Shown here: positions 51,662 through 60,916 of the stretch, in pieces
Layout: every line of letters begins with the position of its first letter
Position numbering within the stretch: the stretch's first letter is position 1
NCBI GenBank assembly: GCA_033782935.1
Contig: JAWQEG010001547.1
Coordinates: 506,001-570,000, forward strand
Direction of reading: 5' to 3'
DNA: 64,000 nucleotides
DNA from: Petrolisthes cinctipes
Taxonomy: Eukaryota > Arthropoda > Malacostraca > Decapoda > Porcellanidae
Notes under the pieces: generated by a model
The model's input: only the letters and a program-made list of their open reading frames with translations
Told to the model about the DNA's origin: nothing
Databases searched by the model: none
Program-made: the position numbers and the translations under genes

Positions 51662-52084
51662 TCTGGCCAAGAACTGCTGAGATGCCCCCAGTCTGTACCC
51701 ATTCTTTCCAAGCAAACATTGCAAGGTAGTTGATGGGAGGAAGAAGATTTTCCCACACTCTCCGACAGCCCAACAGTTCATGACGTTACACACTCTGAAA
51801 ACAGAACCTCCCTGGAGAACAGATATGAAGACATCAATTCCTTTGATAACTACAACAAAGTTAATGACTACACTTATGAGTACCCAGTATCTGCATTAAC
51901 CCCACCAGACCGGGAAGGAGAACAGAGGAGGAACAATACAGGATGGTACAGTATCTCCAAGGACAGGACACGATTGACTCTACCTCGTGTAACCAGAACA
52001 GAGGAGGGACTATACAGCTGTGAGATCACCAAACAGGCTGGGTCTACTAGGAGAATCTTCAGGGTGGATGCTCTCGCTCAGTAA
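51662..52084 (+). pseudogene. Ig-domain gene, exon 5 (second half of Ig domain), internal TGA
   Basis: The acceptor TCTTCACAG ends at 51661. The frame starts SGQELLRCPQS, meets TGA at 51731-51733, and continues open to a TAA at 52082-52084. It reads through an acidic, tyrosine-rich insert (YEDINSFDNYN, NDYTYEYP) and ends with GWYSISKDRTRLTLPRV, then EEGLYSCEITKQAG. This is the E, F and G strands with the second Ig cysteine. NRTS and NNTG are possible N-glycosylation sites. GTAACA at 52081 could instead be a donor, so the TAA need not be the real end. A possible polyadenylation signal, AATAAA, lies near 52166. Confidence 0.65.
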
Positions 52085-52401
52085 CAGTGAACTCGGTTAG
52101 TCTTATAAATCTAGATATATATATAATTAAATGCATTCCTTTTGCTTATCTGAATTTTTTCACTTAAATAAATCTTGGTTATGTCTAGACTGATGGATTT
52201 TAAGCCTATGAACTACAACATTGATCTATAGACATTTCAAGGTTATAAAGTGAAATAATAATGTTTGCATGTAGTGTAATTAGTTTTCTTTAATCTTTTC
52301 CTTAGTGGGCCAACCAACAGGCCCATTTCACACTTATTCAGTATAGATGCTGTTTTGTGGTATAGTTTAGGAGTTAAAGTAAATGAGTATCATCCTTACA
52401 G
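52085..52401. other. Spacer between Ig exons and the DOCK-like exon
   Basis: It is AT-rich with no reading frame of note. It contains AATAAATC near 52166, which could serve as a polyadenylation signal for the upstream exons, and ends in CATCCTTACAG, a plausible splice acceptor for the next exon. Confidence 0.4.
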
Positions 52402-52512
52402 GTGTGTGACCTACAGTAGTCTTCAACCGACACATGATTCTCTCCAACACAATAAAAATGAAAGAGTATCAAGAGGACCCAGAGATGCTGCTTTACCTCA
52501 TGTACACAATAG
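52402..52512 (+). pseudogene. Isolated exon resembling the DHR-2 region of DOCK proteins
   Basis: In the frame of the ATG at 52434 the sequence reads [14 protein letters not shown] and then [13 protein letters not shown], followed by a donor (G|GTAAGA at 52513) in phase 1. The pattern KMKE-x-QEDPEML-x-LMY is characteristic of the DHR-2 segment of DOCK6/7/8-type Rho-family guanine nucleotide exchange factors (recognised from memory of the family). Family members normally have DLMYRIA here; this copy has YLMYTI. Upstream the frame has TGA at 52407-52409, so the exon may start at a second AG (52415-52416). No neighbouring DOCK exon was found, and a SINE-like element begins 8 bp past the donor. 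It may be a pseudo-exon, or one diverged exon of a gene with long introns. Confidence 0.6.
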
Positions 52513-52520
52513 GTAAGAAG

Positions 52521-52720
52521 GATTGATTGATTGATTGATATTATGCGTCGCAACAGCGAGGTCATATAGCGCCAGAAAAAGGTGATAAAGAGGTGAGACA
52601 GCAAGCAGGAAGAAAATAGAAAGAAAAGAGGGACAGTTGAAGAACTAAAAGCTGGCACCGAAGGGGCGCCAAAACCCTTAATTAAAGTATTGCCCACATC
52701 ACTAATGCAGGTAATACCCC
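52521..52720 (-). mobile_element. SINE-like element copy 1, (CAAT)n tail
   Basis: On the minus strand it runs from GGTATTACCTGCATTAGTGA through GGCGCCCC and CTGTCCCTCTTTTC to a tail of CAATCAATCAATC. It is the inverted, clearly homologous partner of 54825-55028. A body of about 200 bp with a 4 bp tandem tail suggests a SINE, or the 3' end of a LINE that uses such a tail. No clear tRNA-type A or B box was recognised. It abuts the end of the gypsy integrase relic. Confidence 0.7.
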
Positions 52721-52737
52721 CCTACGGTGATAGGTTG

Positions 52738-53065
52738 TAATGTTCTTACCCTTGCCTTTTTGTCATAACAAATCTGTTTAACACACTGTGCATCCTTCAA
52801 GTTGATAGCTTTTATTTATCTTGTTTGCAATAATCTATTCTGGAAGGTGGTCATGTGTGAGATTAATCCTATATCTTTTTGAACCATTTATCCACATCTC
52901 CTTTAACATTCTCACAGGTCCTCTAACTGTATGGCAATAAACCAACTCAAAGAGGCTAAAACCTAAACTTCCTTTAAAGCAAATAATGTCCCATTCACGA
53001 CCAGTTTCCTCACAAAATATCCTGAGGATATTTTTCATTGACTGGTGCCATCACTCTAGCCCCCC
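52738..53065 (-). pseudogene. Ty3/gypsy-type integrase, C-terminal part
   Basis: Reading on the minus strand from about 53060, the frame shows E-x-WHQSMKNI with TGA at the x, then LRIFCEETGREWD, GFSLFELVY and TVRGPVRMLKEMW. Near 52740 it shows YDKKARVRT. These are the end of the integrase core and the start of the C-terminal region of metazoan Ty3/gypsy elements. The open stretch from 53038 to 52835 has no stop. Upstream it is cut by the TTAA-flanked element, and downstream it ends at the SINE-like copy. Confidence 0.8.
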
Positions 53066-53069
53066 TTAA

Positions 53070-53436
53070 GGGGGTGCGGGAGTAGGAGACAGGCTTGGGG
53101 GGGGTTTGTGGGGTGTGGGAATAGGGGGACAGTCTTGGGGTGGGTAGAAAGCCTGTCCCCTATTCCCGCACTCCCCTAACCCCCCCCCCCCAAGCCTGTC
53201 CCCTTACTCCTGCACTCTTCAAACCCCCCCCCAAGCCTGTCCCCTACTCCCGCACCCCCCAAAGCCTGTCCCCTATTCCCGCACCCCCCAAAGCCTGTCC
53301 CCTATTCCCGCACCCCCCTAACCCCCCCCCCCCCCCCAGCACCAAGCCTGTCCCCCTACTCCCGTACTCCCCAAAACCCCCCAAGCCTGTCCCCTACTCC
53401 CGCACCCCCCAGCCTGTCCCCTAATCCTGCACCCCC
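53070..53436. mobile_element. C/G-rich inverted-repeat element flanked by TTAA
   Basis: TTAA at 53066-53069 and at 53437-53440 flank a 367 bp segment whose ends are inverted repeats. The left end begins GGGGGTGCGGGAG and the right end is the complement of GGGGGTGCAGGAT; 23 of the first 26 bases match. The interior is a tandem minisatellite of about 25-35 bp units containing AGCCTGTCCCC and TCCCGCACCCCC. It interrupts the integrase reading frame of a gypsy relic, so it is a real insertion. A TTAA duplication is the signature of piggyBac- and Kolobok-type transposases, so this is probably a non-autonomous element of such a kind. The proline-rich open frame at 53140-53424 is only a translation of the minisatellite. 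Confidence 0.7.
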
Positions 53437-53440
53437 TTAA

Positions 53441-53811
53441 GACTGAGGATAATGTGCACTAGAGATCTGATACAAAATACCTAATTCATTTGCTACCTGT
53501 TTAAATTTCAGTGATGTGAAATTACTTCCTTGATCTGATTGTATGATCTCTGGCAAACCCACTCTACAAAAAAAAAAAAAAATAATTCCCTGACAACATT
53601 GTTGGTGTTAATGCTTCTCAATGGTATTGCTTGTGGAAATGTCATTGAGGCTCACATCATGGTCAGTAAATAATTGTGACCTGCCTTTGTCCTAGATAGA
53701 GGTCCTAATACAGTCAATCAACACCTTACTAAAAGGATCAATATAATACAGTGGACCTATTTCCTCCCCACAAATTCCTACAACTGTTATATCACAACCT
53801 GTATAAGAGTG
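53441..53811 (-). pseudogene. Ty3/gypsy-type protease end joined to integrase core
   Basis: On the minus strand the frame opens with SYTGCDITVVGICGEE and PLYYI, resembling the end of a gypsy aspartic protease. It passes directly to PFSKVLIDC, GPLSRTKAGHNYLLTMM and FPQAIPL. It finishes with PEIIQSDQGSNF and SSAHYPQS, which is the integrase core with its catalytic aspartates. A frameshift lies near 53700 and a stop follows MM. Reverse transcriptase and RNase H, which should sit between protease and integrase, are absent, so the element had an internal deletion near 53755. Confidence 0.8.
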
Positions 53812-53813
53812 TA

Positions 53814-54066
53814 CAGTTGGGGAACAAAGTATCTGGACACTGTTGACGGCTTCTGGTAACAATGTCAGTGATAAACAAAATAGTAATAGACAAAATTTAT
53901 TCATTACTACAGAATGATAACTAATATTGGGTGATGTCGACCAACCACAGACAGTGAAATAAAAGTTATCCTTCAATTCATAAATACTTTCTCTCATTGA
54001 TGTGTTTACTTTTGGGGATGTTGCCAGAAGCCACCATCAGTGTTCACATACATTATTCCCCAACTG
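53814..54066. mobile_element. 253 bp Tc1/mariner-like MITE
   Basis: TA at 53812-53813 and 54067-54068 flank a segment starting CAGTTGGGGAACAAAGTAT and ending as the inverted repeat of CAGTTGGGGAATAATGTAT. The inverted repeats extend imperfectly for about 50 bp, including CACTG and GGCTTCTGG. TA duplication plus CAGT...ACTG-type ends indicate a non-autonomous Tc1/mariner element. It lies inside the gypsy protease region, whose sequence continues on both sides. Confidence 0.85.
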
Positions 54067-54068
54067 TA

Positions 54069-54465
54069 CATTATCACCTAACACTTTCCTCTTTATCAAA
54101 CTTTGACAGCATCATGTGTCTCTCAATATAATTATATTTATCTCGTTTCCATCTACAGACACCTTTCCCTCTGTAATGAATGAAGTAATACCTGGAATTT
54201 TCTCTTCTAACAAGGGTTTCTGTAGTACAACCCCAAGATTACCTTTAACCTCATGCTTAGTAGTTAATCCTATAAAGTTCCTATTTTAACAATTGAAAGC
54301 TCTGTGGCCAAAACCACCAACCACACTTAAAGCATTTTACACTGTCCCCATGTTTTATATTACTAACATTTCCTGTATTATACTGACCTTGCTGTTGCTG
54401 TGAATTATACCTTTGGGTTTGTTCAGGCACTTTTGTCCTATCTATCAGTATGTAAGTATATTAAC
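54069..54465 (-). pseudogene. Ty3/gypsy-type gag zinc knuckle and protease start
   Basis: Reading the minus strand from 54465, there is a glutamine-rich stretch (YNSQQQQGQYNTGN), then CFKCG and, one frame over, GFGHRAFNC. Together these are the parts of a CCHC zinc knuckle (54289-54341) separated by a small indel. The frame continues through NLGVVLQKPLLEEK to VSVDGNEINIIILRDT at about 54115-54155. That is the approach to the aspartic protease active site; the next codon is TGA. Gag followed by protease is the standard gypsy order. The remainder of gag and the 5' end are missing or unrecognisable. Confidence 0.72.
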
Positions 54466-54824
54466 TTACCCTCCACAGGATAGAAAGGAGTTTAGGCTAA
54501 CCCTCCTTTTATCAGCTCAACACTTCCCAAAATGATGGTTGGCTGATGGATCCGAGAGGAAAATTAAAACAAAACTTGACAACAACATTTATATTAATTA
54601 ATAACCTTAACACTTAGTATCTGCCCTTCACCAAATCACTTCACTTCCAGTATTAATATGTGTTTACTTTATCTCACTCCCTATGATGAGAAGTAAATTA
54701 ATCAGCTATCTCCTCTTGGTAGGGTTAACACACTCATCAAGGTTTGTCCATCAGTCCTCAATACTGGATGGCTGACACAGGGTTAAGTTTACCATTATTA
54801 CACACACCATCCTGGAACCCATAG
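54466..54824. other. AT-rich sequence between gypsy relic and SINE-like copy 2
   Basis: No protein similarity or repeat was recognised. It could be decayed gag or LTR sequence of the neighbouring relic, but nothing visible supports that. Confidence 0.4.
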
Positions 54825-55028
54825 GTGGGTATTGCCTACATTAGTGATGTGGGCAATACTTTAAGGGTTTTGGCGCCCCTTTGGCCCCAGCCACTAGCTT
54901 TTAGTTCTTCCACTGTCCCTCTTTTCTTTCTATTTCCTTCCTGCTTGCTGTCTCACCTCTCTATCACCGTTTTCTGCGGCTATATGACCTCGCTGTTGCG
55001 GTGCCTAATAACAATCAATCAATCAATA
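54825..55028 (+). mobile_element. SINE-like element copy 2, (CAAT)n tail
   Basis: It starts GGGTATTGCCTACATTAGTG, contains GGCGCCCC and CTGTCCCTCTTTTC, and ends CAATCAATCAATCAATA. It is homologous to the minus-strand copy at 52521-52720 with scattered substitutions and small indels. So the two are independent insertions of one family, not a recent inverted duplication. Confidence 0.7.
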
Positions 55029-55210
55029 CATCGTCCTTGATTACACTTCACCAAACCAGCTCGAATACTGCCAATATTCCACCAAATTCTCTAACCAAAT
55101 ACAGCTTATAAACCACCAAACTCAAAATCAATTTAATTTCCCTTAACCAATGACAGAATTTTATAGTTTTTAACTCTCTGTCACAAGAATTACCCATTAT
55201 TCTATCTTTC

Positions 55211-55842
55211 ACTCACATACACCCCTTCAATCACACACATACACCTTCTCACTCACACACATACACCTCCTCACTCACACACATACACCTCCTTACTCAC
55301 ACACATACACCTCCTCACTCACACACATACACCTCCTCACTCACACACATACACCTCCTCACTCACACACATACACCTCCTCACTCACACAAATACACCT
55401 CCTCACTCACACACATACACCTCCTCACTCACACACATACACCTCTCACTCACACACATACACCTCCTCACTCACACACATACACCTCTCACTCACACAC
55501 ATACACCTCCTCACTTACACACATACACCTCCTCACTCACACACATACACCTCCTCACTCACACACATACACCTTCTCACTCACACACACACACACACAC
55601 ATACACCTCCTCACTCACACACACACATACACCTCCTCACTCACACACACATACACCTTCTCACTCACACACATACACCTCACTCACACACACACATACA
55701 CCTTCTCACTCACACACACACATACACCTCCTCACTCACACACACACACACACATACACCTCCTCATTCACACACACACATACACCTCCTCACTCACACA
55801 CGCACACATACACCTCCTCACTCGCACACACACATACACCTC
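55211..55842. repeat. CA-rich minisatellite, 22 bp unit
   Basis: Tandem copies of a 22 bp unit, CACACACATACACCTCCTCACT, with small length variants (CTCACT without CTC, and CA expansions of 2-12 bp after 55575), fill this stretch. Variation is mostly in the number of CA dinucleotides. Confidence 0.95.
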
Positions 55843-55989
55843 TACTGTCTTCAATGCAATGTGTTAAGGAAACTTAATGAAACAACTCAAATTTGTGGCA
55901 CAGGAGTTAAACTATAAAAGGTTGAAAATATTATAGGCCCACAGTATAACTGAATTATTAAATTCTTTATTATAAAGTGATAAATCAGT

Positions 55990-55991
<2 letters not shown>

Positions 55992-56064
<73 letters not shown>
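55992..56064. repeat. (AG)n microsatellite
   Basis: About 36 uninterrupted AG dinucleotides. Confidence 0.98.
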
Positions 56065-56067
<3 letters not shown>

Positions 56068-56429
56068 GGTGGGGGCTGCTGGTACACTGTCGTGAATTTG
56101 AGGGCAAAAAATTCCTCAAAAACTATCATACAACAGTACAGATATCTCACATTTATACTGAGTTAATATATTTCCTGGCATAGTTTGGAGGAATCAAACT
56201 ACTAGCCCTCCAATTTACCAAATATAAATGTTCAGCAGATTATTACGGTGAGGTGAAATGAGGTATTTCCAGAGTATGGAAGGGCAAAGAGTGGTGTGGT
56301 AGGTATGGCAGGCGAACCCTCTAAATTTCCTGCTAAACCGCTATTGGTAAATTATTCCGCGGAGTAGAGAGAGAAACCGCCAAATCTAGCGGGAAAACTG
56401 CCAACCTGGGAACCCTGTGATTAATTATC
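56065..56429. other. Unassigned sequence with a foldback fragment
   Basis: Positions 56172-56220 (GGCATAGTTTGGAGGAATCA...CCAATTTACC) are an inverted-orientation member of the dispersed foldback family. No coding similarity is visible in the rest. The segment next to 56430 is probably 3' untranslated sequence of the LINE. Confidence 0.45.
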
Positions 56430-56459
56430 ACCTTACCTTACGATACCTTACAACAATAC

Positions 56460-57290
56460 TGGACGGCAGGTGTTTTCAGTCCTCTAAGTCCAGATCTTCA
56501 ATATCCATAATTATGTTGTGGTCAGGGGTGGTCATTAATGCCTCTTCAAATTCATACTTCACTGGCTGATTTTCCCAAAATTTATCCAATCTTTTTTCAA
56601 AAACCAGTACACTCTCTGCTTCTATAACTTGATTTGGGAGACTATTTCACACATCCACCACACTCAAAGTAAAGAACATCTGTCGTCGCTTGGTCCTACT
56701 ACATCCCTTAGCCAGTTTCATACAATTTCCACGGGTTGGTCCCATGTTCCTCTCCAGGTGTAAATTTACATCTTTATCATATTCTCTTTTCAGGATTTAA
56801 AAATTTCTACCATGTCACCTCTCAATCATCGATAGCTCATTGACGGAACGCCAAGAGCTTTTAGCCTTACAGGGTAGCTGAGGTGATTTAAATCTGGTAC
56901 CATTTTCGATGATCATCGAAGGACATTTTCTGTTGCCTTGATATCCTTCTTTTTATAAGGCAACCATACAGACTGTATATTCTGTATATGTGTTAGGTTG
57001 TTTAGGTCACCTTGCAATATTTCTCTATCCCTCTGTGTCCTAATACATCTGTATATTTTAGTGTCATCAGTGAACAAATATACACTGGATTCCACTTGTT
57101 CAGGGAGATCATTAATAAATACAACAAAAAGTAGCGGTCCCAATACACTTCCTTGTGGAATTCTGCTTACAACATCAGTCCAACTTGAATAATGCCCATT
57201 TATGAGGACACGTTGCTTTCTTCCAGTTAAAAATGATTCAATCCACTTGTGAACCTTTCCTCTAATACTATAATTGGCTAACCTGTTCAT
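56460..57290 (-). pseudogene. LINE reverse transcriptase catalytic part and tail
   Basis: The minus-strand frame from 57290 reads KVHKWIESFLTGRKQRV, IPQGSVLGPLLFVVFINDLP and YLFTDDTKIYR. The catalytic box is FTDD (about 57062-57073) instead of the usual FADD; the two aspartates are kept. After DREILQGDLNNLT the sequence jumps to SVWLPYKKKDI, which belongs about 70 residues further on in relatives, so the thumb region has an internal deletion. A tail with MVEIFK and VWWMCEIVS-type remnants runs to about 56480. Confidence 0.85.
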
Positions 57291-57559
57291 AAGTCACTGA
57301 TGAGGCACTTTATCATATGCCTTTTGAAAATCCATATATATCATATCCACCTCTTCTCTAGAGTCAAGAATTTCTATAATCTCGTCCACCACTTGTAGCA
57401 TCTGGAGTACAGTTGATCTACCTGATATAAATCAGTACATGCTTTGTTAATAAGAGTCCTTTTTCCATTATATGCTTTAATACATGTTCATGCAGTACTG
57501 ATTCACACAGTTTACATACTACACTTGTTAAGCTCACAGGGCGATAATTGTTTACTTCT

Positions 57560-58260
57560 GTTTTATGCCCCTACTTAAATATCACACTGACATTCACTAG
57601 CCACCAATTAATAGGTAGTATTCCTTCACTTAGAGATGTATTAAATAGGTCAGTCAGGACCTCACACAATTCCTTCTTCAACACTTTAAACATTCTTGGA
57701 TTAATATTATCTGGTCCTGGGGACTTATCAATTCTCAATCTTTGAAGATATCTTTTGACTTTATCAATTGTTACCAGGAAATTGGGCATTGAGTCTGGCA
57801 TTATCATTTATAGGTTCAGGTAAATTTCCCCCTCCAGGTTCATTGGTAAATTCAGTGGAGAATTTTTTGTTTAGTACCTGGGTTTTTTCTCTATCTGACT
57901 GTACAATTTTTACTTCGCCGTTTACTTCTGTCTTAATATCACCAATGCCTATAAAAGTCTTAATCCTGCTCTTGACATCTTCAGAACTTTTTTGGAATAC
58001 ACTTCAGTTGCTTAGTTATATCTTGTTCTCGCGCCTTCTGGATTCTTCGCATCAAGTTTCTGACCTTGTTACGCTGTCTTGTAAACTTTCTGTATTTCTC
58101 AGAATCCTTAGTTTCAATATATCTTTGCCAACATTGGTTTTTCTTTCTTATCTCTTTTCTTGTTTTCTGATCCAATGGTGCATTACACTTTACAGCTTGA
58201 TCCTCAGCTCCACATTATTTAATTGGAACACATTTACCAATTATTTCATTAATTTTCCCC
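57560..58260 (-). pseudogene. LINE linker and start of reverse transcriptase
   Basis: A lysine- and arginine-rich linker (DQKTRKEIRKKNQCWQRY; 58175-57981) leads into the first reverse transcriptase blocks at 57807-57571. Those include KVKRYLQRLRIDKSPGPDNI and LFNTSLSEGILPINW, then VNVSVIFK. The SPGPDNI motif marks the N-terminal fingers region of non-LTR reverse transcriptases. Confidence 0.85.
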
Positions 58261-58399
58261 TTGAATAAGTTCCACTTTTCCTCCATGCCCTGTATACTTT
58301 TAAAATAGTCTTTCCATTCCTGAGAGAAATCTTCTGTCATGGCTTCATAATCAGCTCTATCGTATAAGAATATCTCCCTCCTTGTAGCGCTCTTTTTAA

Positions 58400-59110
58400 C
58401 ATTTATATTGTACTTAAAATCTGTCACACTATGATCACTCCTACCCAGTGGAGATGACAGTTTCAAGCTATCAACCATTCCCATCTCACTGGACAAGACC
58501 AAATCTAGCAATGTTGGGCTAGTGCTTCCTCTCGCTCTAGTTGGAACAAGTACAGCATATGCTGGTACATAAATACAACTCTCAGTGCTTCAATAAAAAT
58601 GAATTGCTCACTACCCACACTGCCAGTAGTGGTTTAATTACTCCAATTAATATTTGGATAATTAAAATCTCCTGTGATCAGGATATGACTAGTGTTATTC
58701 TCATAGGCTACAAGTAGCAATGTTCTCAATTTATCACTATTCTCTGGTACGCTATTTGGACTGTGATAGATGCATCCTATAAGTAATTTATCCCCCTTAT
58801 CTAATACTATTTCAACCCAAACAGATTTCAATTTTATATCCCTAGCTTTAAACTGTACTCTGGTATATATTATTATTCCTCTACCATCCCCTTCTATATT
58901 GAATGTATGTCATAACCATTAACTTTAAATTCCGTTTCCATTACTGGAAATCTTGAGTTTTTAGGTTTTATTTCATTAATCAAAATTATATCTGGGGCTT
59001 TATCTGCATGATTTATTCTAAAAACTAACTCTGATATCTTATTTTATTTAATAGTGCATCCACATTTGTATACCAATATGACAAATAACTTCTACTTCCC
59101 CTATTACCTA
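58400..59110 (-). pseudogene. LINE endonuclease domain, broken
   Basis: Pieces on the minus strand read APDIILINEIKPKNSRFPV near 59000, SVWVEIVLDKGDKLLIGCIY and HSPNS at 58831-58760, HILITGDFNYPNINW at 58690-58640, and LDLVLSS to LGRSDHSV at 58511-58430. These are the N-terminal E-P/K, the Y-R/H-SPN, the GDFN and the SDH motifs of apurinic-type LINE endonucleases, in correct order. Frames change between them. Confidence 0.85.
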
Positions 59111-59290
59111 ACTTAGTATTAGAGACATATGTTACACCATTATCTACATGCTTACTTAGGCCTCTGTAGGTTTGTATATTTTTCTTATTACCATATTCTC
59201 TGGTGGACCTCTGACACGGTACAAAAAATTACCTCACCTGTCATTGGATTCCATTTCTTTCGCCTTCATGACTAACTTTTTTGCATGTTC

Positions 59291-59654
59291 CCTCTGATGA
59301 TGAGTGAGATCATGTTGTTATTCCACCCTAACTGTGTGTATTATTTCTGTTGTAGTCTTACCTTGTTATATGTTGTAAACCCTTGAGAACAACAGGTGTG
59401 TGTGAGTGTGTGTGTTTGGAGGCTTCTGATTCCTCTTAACCATGCCACAAAATAAACTCCTTCCAATAGGTGTGTGTGTGTGTGTGTGTGTTAGAGAGAG
59501 AGGGAGGGAGAATGTGTTTGGAGGCTTCTAATTCCTCCTTACTCAACAACACATATAATTCAGTATTGAGTAAATGTTATTCAAGAAACTCTTCATATCA
59601 ATATATTTTGCACTTCTCTGTAGGTATGTATTGGTTACTCTCTGGGTGTTGTGT
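59291..59654. other. Two foldback fragments with GT microsatellites
   Basis: GGAGGCTTCTGATTCCTC near 59418 and GGAGGCTTCTAATTCCTCC near 59519 are two members of the dispersed foldback family, each preceded by a GTGTGTGT run. No gene is visible. Confidence 0.6.
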
Positions 59655-60110
59655 GAAGCAATTTAACACTCACATTCTTTTAACACCTGCTCAGTAAATC
59701 ACCTTTTATATACAGTGAACCCTTGATATAAGATGAAGGAATTTAACATACACATTCTTTTAACACCTGCTTAGTAAATCACCTTTTATATACAGTAAAC
59801 CATTGATATAAGATGAAGGAATTTAACACATAATTATATTCTTTTAATACCTGCTTAGTAAAACACACAAACACACATTCTTTTAACACCTGCTTAGTAA
59901 ATCACCTTTTATATACAGTGAACCATTGATGTAAGATGAAGGAATTTAACACACACATTCTTTTAACACCTGCTTAGTAAATCACCTTTTATATACAGTA
60001 AACTGTTGATATTAAGATGAAGGAATTTAATACATAATTATATTATTTTAATACCTGCTTAGTAAATCACCTTTTAGATGAAGGAATTGAACACACACAT
60101 TCTTTTAACA
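59655..60110. repeat. Tandem repeat, about 80-85 bp unit, seven copies
   Basis: ATTCTTTTAACACCTGCTTAG recurs near 59674, 59754, 59839, 59877, 59957, 60042 (as TATTATTTTAATACC) and 60099. Units contain AAATCACCTTTTATATACAG and GATGAAGGAATTTAACAC. Some units carry TAATTATATT in place of CACACATT, and two are shortened. Confidence 0.88.
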
Positions 60111-60454
60111 CTGGTGAATTGGAAGGACTCTGATTCCTCCAAACTATGCCAGGAAACAGATGCCTTCAATGTTGCTAATAGCGGATCTGTTGTTGTTTGG
60201 TGTCATAGTTTAAAACATTTGCTTTGCCCTCCAATTTACCATCAAAATAGGTTTTATTTTGTTATTACAGAGTTGTAGAGAGGAGTTGTAATAGAGACAA
60301 GAGACATAAAATTAACCTTAATTAATGAATTTCTTCACTTATCTTTCCTTATCCATAAATTAAATAAGTTGTATTTTGTTATTAGAGAGTTGTAGAGTTG
60401 TACAAGAGACTGACGAACCTTCATTGTTTGTTGTCCACTGTGTTCTTCCATCCA

Positions 60455-60456
60455 TC

Positions 60457-60487
<31 letters not shown>

Positions 60488-60555
60488 GTACAAGTATCAT
60501 TAAAGGAACTCGGGTCTGCTCGGCCAGACACCTTGAGAAACAACAACAACAACAA
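60455..60555. repeat. (CAA)n microsatellites
   Basis: An 11-copy CAA run at about 60455-60487 and a shorter one at 60540-60555 precede the TTG-rich minisatellite, which is the same trinucleotide on the other strand. Confidence 0.9.
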
Positions 60556-60566
60556 CTGTGAGTTTT

Positions 60567-60890
60567 TATGGAATTACAGTGTTGTATTTGTTGTTGTATT
60601 TGTTGTTGTTTTTGTTGTATTTGTTGTTTATGGAATTACAGTGTTGTATTTGTTGTTGTTTTTGTTGTATTTGTTGTTTATGGAATTACATTGTTCTATT
60701 TGTTGTTGTTTTTGTTGTATTTGTTGTTTATGGAATTATAGTGTTGTATTTGTTGTTGTATCTGTTGTTGTTTTTGTTGTATTTGTTGTTTATGGAATTA
60801 CAGTGTTGTATTTGTTGTTGTATTTGTTGTTGTTTTTGTTGTATTTGTTGTTTATGGAATTACATTGTTCTATTTGTTGTTGTTTGAAAT
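60567..60890. repeat. TTG-rich minisatellite with 50 and 62 bp units
   Basis: TATGGAATTACAGTG starts lie at 60567, 60629, 60679, 60729, 60791 and 60853, giving spacings of 62, 50, 50, 62 and 62. The two unit sizes differ by one 12 bp TTGTTGTATTTG block. Overlapping open frames here (hydrophobic cysteine/leucine/valine repeats) are translations of the repeat. Confidence 0.92.
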
Positions 60891-60916
60891 AGTTTGGAGG
60901 AGTCTGTTGGTCCAGA

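Larger units (their letters stand above)
56430..59290 (-). mobile_element. Decayed LINE (jockey/CR1-like), minus strand
   Basis: In minus-strand order there is an endonuclease (59110-58400), a basic linker, a reverse transcriptase (57810-56930) and a C-terminal tail (56930-56480). The element has no intact frame. Frameshifts and stops separate at least six open pieces. The tail motifs (WNSLP-like MCEIVSQIK region, FWKISQ-like end) resemble non-LTR elements common in crustaceans. Its 3' end carries GGTATCGTAAGGTAAGG near 56430-56450. It is certainly immobile on its own. Confidence 0.88.

Noticed and set aside
53140..53424. Proline-rich open frame
   Set aside because: It is a translation of the C-rich minisatellite inside the TTAA-flanked element.
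55887..56150. Minus-strand open frame with a serine-leucine repeat
   Set aside because: The frame is created by the AG microsatellite at 55992-56064.
57768..58268. Plus-strand open frame of 166 codons
   Set aside because: It is the antisense of the LINE linker and reverse transcriptase, whose minus-strand motifs are clear.
60398..60892. Overlapping cysteine- and valine-rich open frames of 164 and 109 codons
   Set aside because: They translate CAA and TTG-rich repeats; several frames are open only because the repeat lacks stops.
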